A DNA stretch of 10,149 bases from Spirochaetaceae bacterium (lineage in GTDB: Bacteria > Spirochaetota > Spirochaetia > Treponematales > Breznakiellaceae). The stretch covers positions 1-10,149 of the forward strand of contig JAISCK010000213.1 of assembly GCA_031265635.1 (NCBI GenBank), given 5' to 3'. The notes below the pieces were generated by a model. That model did no database searches. It saw only the letters and a program-made list of their open reading frames with translations, and was not told where the DNA came from. Position numbers and translations under genes: made by a program. This document shows, piece by piece, positions 1-5,645 of this stretch. Positions within the stretch are counted from its first letter, which is position 1, and the number at the start of each line of letters is the position of its first letter.

Positions 1-368
1 CGTCCCGGTTTATCATACATGCGGGCAACCAGAATGTCGCCTGCCTTGAGAATCGCCCCGCAGACCGGGCAGGACCTTACTCTGTCCCCTTCAAGGCAGT
101 AGGTACAGCCGGAAATATACATGAGTCTGTCCACGCCTCCCATCGAGGGATAGGCGGTGGATTTTACCCGCTCGCCTTTGGCAAGAACAGCCGAGCATAC
201 AGGACAGGTACGCGGGGCGCCGGGAACTCCGGAGACGATGCGCCGAGATTTTCTGCGGCGGCGTCTCCCCACTTTTATAAACGTGTTACGGAAAAAAAGA
301 GTATATCCAAACCAGAGGAAAAAAACGCCGATTATGGACAAAGCCAAAGCCTGAATATATGAACCCAT
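1..368 (-). CDS. Membrane-anchored zinc-ribbon protein, 3' end cut by window edge
   Basis: An open frame starts at the ATG at 368-366 and stays open for 122 codons to the left edge, so the C-terminus is missing. AAAGG lies about five bases upstream of the ATG and is a good ribosome binding site. Residues 5-26 are hydrophobic (one predicted membrane segment or uncleaved signal anchor) and are followed by a very basic stretch, residues 35-42 (RRRRKSRR), which would keep the C-terminal part in the cytoplasm by the positive-inside rule. Then come three CxxC pairs, at C54/C57 (CPVC), C87/C90 (CTYC) and C99/C102 (CPVC), which look like one or two zinc ribbons. I do not recognise a named family. The gene is divergent from rsmI with 36 bases between the two starts. 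Being a real gene is well supported by the ribosome site and the Cys pattern; the function is unknown. Confidence 0.75.
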   Translation of the reverse strand, partial: MGSYIQALALSIIGVFFLWFGYTLFFRNTFIKVGRRRRRKSRRIVSGVPGAPRTCPVCSAVLAKGERVKSTAYPSMGGVDRLMYISGCTYCLEGDRVRSCPVCGAILKAGDILVARMYDKPG

Positions 369-404
369 AATACCTTTTGGTCACGCCTGCCCCTAGTCAG
401 CGGA

Positions 405-1106
405 ATGGGCAGCGTATATAGTACCCCTGTGGCTACCTTGTATATTATCGGCACTCCTATAGGGAATTTGGGAGATTTAAGCCCCAGGGCCGCGGAAATT
501 CTTAAAACAGCCGGCCTTGTGGCCAGCGAAGATACCCGCCAGACCCTTAAACTGCTCAATCATCTGGGAATCAAGGTAAAAATGGTCTCCTGCAGGGCCC
601 AAAATGAACGTTTTGCCGCGGAAAAAGTCCTTTCCGTTCTTGCCCAGGGCCAGGATGCGGCCTATACCAGCGACGCCGGGACTCCCTGCCTGAGCGACCC
701 CGGCGCGGTCCTGGTCCGCATGGCGGCGGAAGCGGGCTATCCGGTGCTGCCTGTGCCCGGACCGTCGGCCTTTGCCGCCCTGGTCAGCATTGCCGGAGGT
801 ATGGACAAGACCGTGGTTTTTGAGGGTTTTGTATCCCCCAAGGCGGGAAAAAGGCGGTCCAGGCTTGCGGAGCTTCTTGACCGGAAAGAGGCTTTCGTTC
901 TTTACGAATCGCCATTCAGGATACTCAAGCTGCTGGACGATCTTGCCGATTTAGATGGTGAACGGTATATTTGTGTAGGGCGGGAAATGACCAAACTCCA
1001 TGAAGAATACCTGAGGGGAAGGGCGTCTGAGGTCAGGGACCGTCTGGCTGTCCGGGATACCCAAAAAGGCGAATTTTCCGTGTATGTTTCGGGAAAAAAA
1101 GGTTAA
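405..1106 (+). CDS. rsmI: 16S rRNA (cytidine(1402)-2'-O)-methyltransferase RsmI
   Basis: This enzyme uses S-adenosylmethionine to methylate the 2'-OH of C1402 in the ribosomal decoding centre, acting on the 30S subunit. The 233-residue product shows the family signatures in order: TPIGNLGD (17-24), SEDTR (41-45), SDAGTPCLSDPG (89-100), PGPSA (118-122) and GREMTKLHEE (192-201), all typical of the tetrapyrrole-methylase fold. It is shorter than the E. coli protein (about 286) because it stops soon after the catalytic core, as many bacterial versions do. The start at 405 has only a weak ribosome site. A GTG at 429 is an in-frame alternative and would still keep the whole conserved region. The stop codon TAA at 1104-1106 is part of the -35 box of the flgM promoter. 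Identification is secure; the exact start is not. Confidence 0.95.
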   Translation: MGSVYSTPVATLYIIGTPIGNLGDLSPRAAEILKTAGLVASEDTRQTLKLLNHLGIKVKMVSCRAQNERFAAEKVLSVLAQGQDAAYTSDAGTPCLSDPGAVLVRMAAEAGYPVLPVPGPSAFAALVSIAGGMDKTVVFEGFVSPKAGKRRSRLAELLDRKEAFVLYESPFRILKLLDDLADLDGERYICVGREMTKLHEEYLRGRASEVRDRLAVRDTQKGEFSVYVSGKKG

Positions 1107-1130
1107 ATTTGAGGCTCAGGACGCCGATAA
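1104..1130 (+). promoter_or_regulatory. Sigma-28 (FliA-type) promoter of flgM
   Basis: TAAA at 1104-1107 is separated by exactly 15 bases from GCCGATAA at 1123-1130. This matches the consensus for the flagellar sigma factor FliA/sigma-28 without a mismatch. The predicted transcription start is near 1137, giving a leader of about 65 bases before flgM at 1202. The -35 box shares its first three bases with the stop codon of rsmI. Control of flgM by sigma-28 is known in other flagellated bacteria and makes a feedback loop, because FlgM inhibits sigma-28. Confidence 0.85.
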
Positions 1131-1141
1131 TATATGTAAGG

Positions 1142-1165
1142 AAAAATAATCAGTAGATTATTTTT
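1142..1165 (+). terminator. A/T-rich hairpin with U-run in the flgM leader
   Basis: AAAAATAATC (1142-1151), loop AGTA, and GATTATTTTT (1156-1165) form a perfect 10-bp stem, followed by one more T. It has the shape of an intrinsic terminator (possibly bidirectional) but lacks G/C pairs at the base. It could end rsmI transcripts. In transcripts from the sigma-28 promoter it would lie within about the first 30 bases and may instead stabilise or attenuate the flgM message. The structure is certain, the role is inferred. Confidence 0.45.
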
Positions 1166-1201
1166 TCAAGACGTGCGATACTAGAGATTAGGATAACAAG
1201 T

Positions 1202-1486
1202 ATGATGATCGACAGGATAGGTTCCATAGATCCCATTCAGCCCGGTAAAAAAACCAACCGGAGCGGCCAGGTAAATCCCGGTTCCCAGGCGGATTCCATA
1301 GCCCTTTCGCAGGAAGCTAAGGAAAAGGCTGAAATTTACCAGGTCCTGGAACTCGTGTCCGCGGCCCCCGCTACCAGGGCCGACCGCATAGCCGAGCTCA
1401 GGGAAAAAATAAACGATCCTGATTATCTCAATGACGTTGTCATCAAGGCTACGGCCGATAAAATAATGGACGCCTTCGGCCTTTAG
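1202..1486 (+). CDS. flgM: Anti-sigma-28 factor FlgM
   Basis: FlgM binds the flagellar sigma factor FliA and keeps late flagellar genes off until the hook is complete; it is then exported through the flagellar secretion apparatus. The 94-residue product has the usual length and layout: a polar, probably disordered N-terminal half, then helical segments ending in the sigma-binding region at about residues 55-94 (RADRIAELREKI, NDPDYLNDVV, ATADKIMDAFGL), which matches the FlgM pattern of an R/E-rich helix, a G/D-x-Y turn and an IA-K-I-x-D end. The start at 1202 is preceded by AGGA at 1191-1194; the second codon is also ATG, so the start may be at 1205. It has its own exact sigma-28 promoter at 1104-1130 and a strong terminator at 1510-1561. 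Its sigma partner is not in the window. Confidence 0.88.
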   Translation: MMIDRIGSIDPIQPGKKTNRSGQVNPGSQADSIALSQEAKEKAEIYQVLELVSAAPATRADRIAELREKINDPDYLNDVVIKATADKIMDAFGL

Positions 1487-1509
1487 GAGCCGCAACGGCG
1501 CGGAAGAGG

Positions 1510-1561
1510 GGCGGAGCCAGGACATTCCTTAAGGGGTGCCGCAGGGTTCCGCCTTTTTTTT
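1510..1561 (+). terminator. Intrinsic terminator after flgM
   Basis: GGCGGAGCC (1510-1518) pairs with GGTTCCGCC (1545-1553) in a 9-bp stem with a single G-U wobble, followed directly by eight T residues (1554-1561). The loop contains the palindrome CCTTAAGG, which may fold further. It ends flgM transcription 24 bases after the stop codon, and only 27 bases before the next start codon. Confidence 0.9.
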
Positions 1562-1588
1562 CGTTACTATGGAGGAGCTTCAAAGACG

Positions 1589-2734
1589 ATGACTGATATA
1601 TCCTTCAAACTTGATCCTGAAATTATCATAGGCACGGATACGATAAACCGGGCAGGGGCCATCTGCGCCGCCAACGGCGGGAAAGCCTTTATACTCACCG
1701 AACAGGTGTTGTACGAAAATAAATTCATAGACCGGCTTCTTTCGATCCTTGAAAATGCCCATGTCGAAACCCTGATTTTTGATGATATACCCGCCCAGGC
1801 CACCGCGGCGGTAGCCGAAACCGCTGCCGATCTTGCCAGGGGCGCGCGCTGCTCGATTATCGTGGGTTTCGGGGGACTTAAAACCCAAACCACAGCCAGA
1901 TTGTGCGCCATGCTGGTCAATTCTTCCGTACCGGTCTTTGATCTTCTGGACGGGAAAAACCCGGACAGGGCTTTCCTCCCCTATCTGGCCATACCAACCA
2001 CAGGACGGGACCCTTTTCTGTTTTCCGATTCTTTTATCGCCGTAGACCACCGCGACAGGTCGGTCAAACTCATCAAGACGCCCCGTGGTATCTGCACGGC
2101 GACCATTATAGACGGCGGGCTCTCGGAATCCCTGTCGGAGAAATTCGCCTCCACCACGGCTTTTGACGGTTTCTGCGCCTGCGTGGAAGGGTACTGTTCC
2201 ACCAGGGCGCATTTTCTTTCAGACGCCCTGTTTGAGCACAGCATCAGCCTCTATGCCGCCATTATGGATTCCTATATGGAGAACCGCATCTTCGACCTCG
2301 TAGGAGGTTCAACCAACGCCGGGCTCCTCATGGCCCTGGGCTGCGCCACCAGCGCCCCCGGCATAGGAACGGCCCTGGCCTATGCCCTGAACGGCCGCTT
2401 CCCTGTGGCTAAGTCCTGGTGTTCCACCGCCATCCTCCCCTATGTGCTTGAGCGCATGATTACCGCCAGGCCCGAAAAAATGGCCAAAGTAGCCAGTCTC
2501 CTCGGCGAACCTGTGGAAGGGGCCTCTGTAACCGACGCGGCGAACATGGCCGTAGAGAGCATACGCCGCCGCATGGGCCTGCTCAAAGTCCCCGCGCGGC
2601 TCAAGGAATTTGACCTTTCGCTGGATAAACTGGTTACAGTGGCGGAATCGGCACGGGACCTGGAATTTGTGTCCTATTCGCCAAAGACCATATCCGCAGA
2701 AGATGCCTACGATATTTTGAAGCAGGCATTCTAG
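1589..2734 (+). CDS. Iron-containing alcohol dehydrogenase-fold protein lacking metal ligands
   Basis: The 381-residue product has the length and overall pattern of the group III (iron-dependent) alcohol dehydrogenase / dehydroquinate-synthase-like superfamily: a Rossmann-like N-terminal half with IPTTGRDPF at 135-143 (family PTTxGTGSE) and a helical C-terminal half. The active-site residues are changed. The nucleotide motif GGGSxxD is GFGGLKT at 93-99. The four metal ligands of enzymes such as FucO (Asp-x3-His, then two His 14 apart) fall on D193, A197, T261 and K275, at the expected spacing, so only the Asp is kept. It may therefore be a pseudoenzyme, a metal-free enzyme of another specificity, or a binding protein; I would not assign alcohol dehydrogenase activity. 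GGAGG at 1571-1575 is 13 bases from the ATG, which is rather far. No clear promoter lies between the flgM terminator and this gene. Confidence 0.8.
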   Translation: MTDISFKLDPEIIIGTDTINRAGAICAANGGKAFILTEQVLYENKFIDRLLSILENAHVETLIFDDIPAQATAAVAETAADLARGARCSIIVGFGGLKTQTTARLCAMLVNSSVPVFDLLDGKNPDRAFLPYLAIPTTGRDPFLFSDSFIAVDHRDRSVKLIKTPRGICTATIIDGGLSESLSEKFASTTAFDGFCACVEGYCSTRAHFLSDALFEHSISLYAAIMDSYMENRIFDLVGGSTNAGLLMALGCATSAPGIGTALAYALNGRFPVAKSWCSTAILPYVLERMITARPEKMAKVASLLGEPVEGASVTDAANMAVESIRRRMGLLKVPARLKEFDLSLDKLVTVAESARDLEFVSYSPKTISAEDAYDILKQAF

Positions 2735-2766
2735 CAGCCTCTGTTTTTAGAAGAGGTCCCAAGGCC

Positions 2767-3576
2767 ATGATTTCCCTTTTAAAACTGGAAAGACTGCCCC
2801 GCCATCAGCGCCTGAGAAAAATTCTTAAACTGATATGTTTTGCCGAAAAAGAACTTCCCCGCGTATCAGATCGCGACACCGATCTTGTGGAACTACTCGT
2901 CCGGGACCCGGATTTTTCCCCCGCCGCCGCGTCGGCTCTCAGGGAAGCCCGCAGCGCGCTCAGGGAAGCGGAAGCTGCCCCCGGGCAGGACGGCAGGTCC
3001 CCCGCGCGGCGGGCCCTCAATACCGTGCGGCACATACTTCTTGCTGAAACAGGAAGACAGACCGCAGACTGGGATTTTCTTGATACGGGAGGAAAACTTG
3101 ATCCGGCAAAGCGGCGCGTTTTTCCCGGCATGTTTATCTATCTTGAAGACATACGCTCGCCCTTTAATGTGGGGGCCATATTCCGCAGCGCCGAATCCTT
3201 TGGCGTCGAAAAAATCATCCTCTCCCCCCTCTGCGCCGACCCTGAACATGCCCGGGCCAGAAGGAGCGGCATGGGCTGCGTGGACCTTGTGGCCTGGCGG
3301 CGAAACGGCCTTGATCCCCTCGATGAACTTGCGTCAACAGGACTTCCTGTTTTTGCCCTGGAAAGCGGGGGGACCGCCCCCGGCGAATTTGCCTTCCCGA
3401 AACAGGGCGTCATGCTTACCGGCTCTGAGGAACTGGGTCTCAGCGGCAAGGCTCTGGATATGGCCGGCGCGTCCCTGGGCCGGCTCACCATACCCACCTA
3501 CGGCGCCAAAGGCTCCCTCAACGTCGCCGTAGCCGCGGGCATCGCCCTCCAGGCATGGGCCGCAGCCCTGGTTTAA
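2767..3576 (+). CDS. SpoU/TrmH-family RNA 2'-O-ribose methyltransferase
   Basis: This is a SAM-dependent enzyme that methylates a ribose 2'-OH in tRNA or rRNA; which RNA is targeted cannot be told from the sequence. The SpoU catalytic domain covers about residues 120-269 with the three family motifs: motif 1 NVGAIFRSAESFG (134-146) with the catalytic Asn and Arg, motif 2 TGSEELGLS (218-226), and motif 3 IPTYGAKGSLNVAVAAGIAL (242-261), which form the deep trefoil knot that binds SAM. Residues 1-115 are helical and charged and resemble no substrate-binding domain I recognise. The start at 2767 lies 32 bases after the previous stop with only a weak AAGG upstream, and probably belongs to the same transcript. 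It converges on hicB, and I see no clear terminator in the 63 bases between. Confidence 0.9.
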   Translation: MISLLKLERLPRHQRLRKILKLICFAEKELPRVSDRDTDLVELLVRDPDFSPAAASALREARSALREAEAAPGQDGRSPARRALNTVRHILLAETGRQTADWDFLDTGGKLDPAKRRVFPGMFIYLEDIRSPFNVGAIFRSAESFGVEKIILSPLCADPEHARARRSGMGCVDLVAWRRNGLDPLDELASTGLPVFALESGGTAPGEFAFPKQGVMLTGSEELGLSGKALDMAGASLGRLTIPTYGAKGSLNVAVAAGIALQAWAAALV

Positions 3577-3639
3577 GCCTGAGCCCCCCTGTTATGCCGA
3601 AAGGTTTACCGAAAACCCCAGCGTTGATGACACTTTGAT

Positions 3640-3999
3640 TTATACGCTTAATTTGTATAAAGCGTATTGATGAAGAGACACCCCTTCTTTTTCCGCCTCA
3701 ATAGCAAGTCTGGCATGAAGCGTTTTGGGAAGCCGGACAATAAATTTTCCACTGTATTTTTCCTTGATTATCGGGGGCGGAACCGGAAAGCCGTTTTCAA
3801 TTTTGGTTTCTATCCATCCTTTCATTGCATCCTGGATGTTTTCAAATGCTTCCTGATATGTGGTTCCATCACTCATACAACCGTCAAATTCAAGAACAGT
3901 GGCATAATAATAGTTTCCACCCTCGTCAACAATATGCTGAATTATTATATTGTACGGCATTTCCAAATAGGGTTTTATTTCTTTAGCAGTCGTTTTCAT
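3640..3999 (-). CDS. hicB: HicB-family antitoxin
   Basis: HicB neutralises the mRNA-cutting toxin HicA and represses the operon. The 119-residue product has the HicB N-terminal domain (a partial RNase H-like fold) at about 15-80, with the signature YYATVLEFDGCMSDG at 30-44 and a following helix TYQEAFENIQDAMKGWIE. A C-terminal ribbon-helix-helix DNA-binding segment follows at about 84-117 (KFIVRLPKTLHARL, then EGVSLHQYALYKL). The ATG at 3999-3997 overlaps the hicA stop by one base (TAATG), with GGAG seven to eight bases upstream, so translation is probably coupled to hicA. The toxin-first order is the usual one. Base composition is clearly richer in A/T than the flanking genes, which suggests acquisition by transfer. 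Confidence 0.92.
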   Translation of the reverse strand: MKTTAKEIKPYLEMPYNIIIQHIVDEGGNYYYATVLEFDGCMSDGTTYQEAFENIQDAMKGWIETKIENGFPVPPPIIKEKYSGKFIVRLPKTLHARLAIEAEKEGVSLHQYALYKLSV

Positions 4000-4226
4000 T
4001 ATTTTTCTCCTATACGCTCTAATATGGCGACGACATAAGGTTTTCTAAGCGGATTTGACTCTTTGACGGTAATAACATCACCGCTTTTATTGACATATTG
4101 CCGGTGAGAACCGTGTTGCCTGTCAAGGCGATAACCGTTTGCGGTTAATACCTTGTCCGCTTCATCCATACGGATACCATGAGGCTGATTTTTCATCTTT
4201 GTAATTATTTTATCCTCATGTGCCAT
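3999..4226 (-). CDS. hicA: HicA-family mRNA interferase toxin
   Basis: HicA is a small double-stranded-RNA-binding-fold RNase that cuts mRNA and stops growth when HicB is lost. The 75-residue product shows the core pattern at 21-75: helix DEADKVLTANGY, then RQHGSHRQYVN with the catalytic histidine H41 in the GSH motif, then a strand and the C-terminal helix KPYVVAILERIG. The N-terminal 20 residues are an extension seen in the longer HicA subgroup. M11 and M20 are other possible starts, and none has a convincing ribosome site, so 4226 is the default. The stop overlaps the hicB start by one base. Expression is probably controlled by the repeats at 4225-4251. Confidence 0.9.
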   Translation of the reverse strand: MAHEDKIITKMKNQPHGIRMDEADKVLTANGYRLDRQHGSHRQYVNKSGDVITVKESNPLRKPYVVAILERIGEK

Positions 4227-4277
4227 AGTATTATAGTATCAAATATAGTATCATAAATCAAGTGGAATTATCATCAA
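4225..4277 (-). promoter_or_regulatory. hicAB promoter with triple ATAGTAT repeat (probable operator)
   Basis: On the plus strand ATAGTAT occurs at 4225-4231, 4233-4239 and 4245-4251; the last two belong to a perfect 10-base direct repeat TATAGTATCA (4232-4241 and 4244-4253). Read on the minus strand, TTGATG (4277-4272), a 16-base spacer and TATGAT (4255-4250) make a plausible sigma-70 promoter with a start near 4243. The repeats then overlap the promoter, the transcription start and the hicA start codon, a good place for binding by the HicB ribbon-helix-helix domain. The repeats are seen directly; the promoter and operator roles are inferred. Confidence 0.5.
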
Positions 4278-4297
4278 GTATAAAGGTTTACATTACC

Positions 4298-4368
4298 AGC
4301 GGCCGACGGGAGTCGAACCCGCGTCACGAGCTTGGGAAGCTAGGGTAATACCGTTATACGACGGCCGC
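4298..4368 (-). tRNA. tRNA-Gly (anticodon CCC)
   Basis: The 71-base minus-strand sequence folds as a cloverleaf. The acceptor stem GCGGCCG/CGGCCGC is perfect. The D-arm contains GTATAACGGTATTAC, as in bacterial tRNA-Gly. The anticodon loop is TTCCCAA, giving anticodon CCC for GGG codons. The T-arm is GCGGG-TTCGACT-CCCGT and the discriminator base is T. The anticodon stem CTAGC/GCTCG has one mismatch (T28-C42). CCA is not encoded and must be added after transcription. It has its own promoter at 4388-4416. The hicAB pair begins 71 bases beyond its 3' end. Confidence 0.93.
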
Positions 4369-4387
4369 TTTTCCCTTGTGAGATTCT

Positions 4388-4416
4388 ACTATACCTGAAA
4401 AGCCTGTTTTTGTCAA
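4388..4416 (-). promoter_or_regulatory. Sigma-70 promoter of tRNA-Gly
   Basis: On the minus strand TTGACA (4416-4411, a perfect -35 box) is followed by a 17-base spacer and TATAGT (4393-4388, five of six bases of the -10 box). The predicted start is near 4381, about 13 bases before the mature tRNA 5' end at 4368. Spacing and match are near optimal, as expected for a stable RNA gene. Confidence 0.85.
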
Positions 4417-4449
4417 TTTGCCCCGGCGGTTCATGCACAACCTGGGCCG

Positions 4450-4926
4450 TCACGCCGGATAATTGAGCCGTTCAGGGCCGGCGTTTTTAAGCGTGTCCCT
4501 GTAGCGGCGCATTTCCCATTTTGCCATGTTGAGGTTCTGCTCGGACCAGTTGCCGCATTCGGCGGGGCTGGCGCCGGGGATGGGGCCGTCGAAGGCAAGT
4601 ATCCAGGAGGCCATTTCATCGAGGAGGGAAAGTACATCGTTTGGAACGAGGCTGCCTTCGGCTATGAGATAAAAGCCGGTGCGGCAGCCCATGGGACCAA
4701 AGTACACGATACGGTTTCCCCATGTTTGGTGGGACCTGAGAAAGGTCGCGCCAAGATGCTCCAGGGTATGCAGGGCCGGCATATCTATCACCGGCTCCTG
4801 GTTCGGCTGCTTGAAGCGGAGGTCAAAGGTGGTGAGTACGGTCTGAGCGAAACGGTCTTTGCGGGACACATAGAGCCCCGGAAGGAGCCTGAGATGATCA
4901 ATCTGAAAACTGGCGATCTTTTCCAT
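4450..4926 (-). CDS. luxS: S-ribosylhomocysteine lyase LuxS
   Basis: LuxS splits S-ribosylhomocysteine into homocysteine and 4,5-dihydroxypentane-2,3-dione, the precursor of the signal AI-2. The 158-residue product has normal length. The metal ligands and catalytic residues are present: H53 and H57 with catalytic E56 in HTLEH (53-57), catalytic C81 in MGCRTGF (79-85), and the third ligand C124 in PAECGN (121-126). The ATG at 4926-4924 lies two bases after the mtnN stop codon, with GAGG just upstream inside the end of mtnN. The two genes therefore give consecutive steps from S-adenosylhomocysteine to homocysteine. No clear terminator follows; the next gene on this strand is the tRNA, which has its own promoter. 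Confidence 0.97.
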   Translation of the reverse strand: MEKIASFQIDHLRLLPGLYVSRKDRFAQTVLTTFDLRFKQPNQEPVIDMPALHTLEHLGATFLRSHQTWGNRIVYFGPMGCRTGFYLIAEGSLVPNDVLSLLDEMASWILAFDGPIPGASPAECGNWSEQNLNMAKWEMRRYRDTLKNAGPERLNYPA

Positions 4927-4928
4927 AA

Positions 4929-5645
4929 TTATACCTCATATTCCTTTATGATACGGCAGACTATCTGCCCTGAGTGCGTTGACGCCGCCGGAAGGAATTC
5001 GTCAAAAGTCATGGGCGATTCGGCGCCGGCTATGTCGGAAAGAGCCCTGATGATCAGGAAAGGGACATCAAAGAGAAAACAGGTATGGGCTACGGCGGCG
5101 CCTTCCATCTCCACGGCCTTTACCTGGGGGAAAAGTGCTTTTACCGCGTTAATACGGGCGCTCTCACACATAAATACGTCTCCCGACGCGATGATGCCCC
5201 TGACGCCGTTAAATTCCGGGGGCAGGAGCTTTTCGGCTTTGAGTTCCGCCACAGCCCGTTCCGCCCTGAGTATAAGGTCCTCTTTGACCGGGAATACCGC
5301 GGGACAGCCGGGGAGCTGGCCGGGAACATAGTTAAAGCCGGTAAGGTCCACATCGTGGTAGAGAAGTCCCGTGGAAATAACAGCGTCGCCGAAACTGAGG
5401 GAAGGGTCTATGCCGCCCGCCGAACCTGAATTGATAACCAGGCCGGGGCGGTACTCCCGGATGAGAAAGGCGGTCCCCAGGGCGGCGTTTACCTTGCCTA
5501 TGCCGCAGCGCAGCAGCACGGCCTCCCTGCCTTCAAGCTCGCCTGAGATAAATTCAAAAGGACCTATTGCTCTGGTCTGGGCATACTTCATGCGGGAACG
5601 GAGCATCTTTACTTCGTCTTCCATAGCGCCTATCACACCGGTCAT
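4929..5645 (-). CDS. mtnN: 5'-methylthioadenosine/S-adenosylhomocysteine nucleosidase
   Basis: This enzyme (Pfs/MTAN) removes adenine from methylthioadenosine, S-adenosylhomocysteine and 5'-deoxyadenosine, relieving product inhibition of SAM-using enzymes and supplying S-ribosylhomocysteine to LuxS. The 238-residue product aligns along its length with the E. coli enzyme: GAMEDEV (6-12) with E11 matching E12 of E. coli, INSGSAGG (71-78), VEMEGAAVAH (178-187) with the ribose-binding E181, and ALSDIAG (201-207) with the catalytic acid D204. An insertion of a few residues lies near 138-147 (EKLLPPEFNG). The ATG at 5645 overlaps the stop of the upstream diguanylate cyclase by four bases (ATGA), and GGAG lies eight bases upstream. 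The start is therefore well supported and translation is probably coupled. Confidence 0.97.
   Translation of the reverse strand: MTGVIGAMEDEVKMLRSRMKYAQTRAIGPFEFISGELEGREAVLLRCGIGKVNAALGTAFLIREYRPGLVINSGSAGGIDPSLSFGDAVISTGLLYHDVDLTGFNYVPGQLPGCPAVFPVKEDLILRAERAVAELKAEKLLPPEFNGVRGIIASGDVFMCESARINAVKALFPQVKAVEMEGAAVAHTCFLFDVPFLIIRALSDIAGAESPMTFDEFLPAASTHSGQIVCRIIKEYEV

Noticed and set aside
387..412. Inverted repeat CTGCCC (387-392) / GGGCAG (407-412) enclosing the rsmI ATG, a possible translation-blocking hairpin.
   Set aside because: The stem is only six pairs with a 14-base loop, and the rsmI start itself is uncertain (GTG at 429 is possible), so a regulatory role is not supportable.
394..422. 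TAGTCA-N17-TATAGT as a sigma-70 promoter inside the rsmI start region.
   Set aside because: The -35 matches only four of six bases and the predicted start near 429 would fall inside the chosen reading frame; too weak to list as a feature.
1454..1461. GCCGATAA inside flgM as another sigma-28 promoter.
   Set aside because: No TAAA stands 15 bases upstream (CGTT is there), and the bases simply encode the conserved Ala-Asp-Lys of FlgM.
1580..2212. Minus-strand frame of 210 codons opposite the dehydrogenase-like gene.
   Set aside because: The plus-strand product has full-length family similarity; the minus frame shows no motif or ribosome site.
2840..3532. Plus-strand frame of 230 codons inside the SpoU methyltransferase gene.
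   Set aside because: It overlaps in another frame a gene with all three SpoU motifs, and its product is Pro/Arg/Ser-rich as expected for a shadow frame.
3642..3667. Inverted repeat ATACGCTT / AAGCGTAT at the end of hicB, possibly a terminator.
   Set aside because: It lies within the hicB coding region and is not followed by a U-run on either strand; it is probably chance in A/T-rich sequence.
4425..4460. Inverted repeat CCGGCG / CGCCGG just after luxS as a terminator.
   Set aside because: Only six pairs, a loop of over 20 bases and no T-run on the minus strand.
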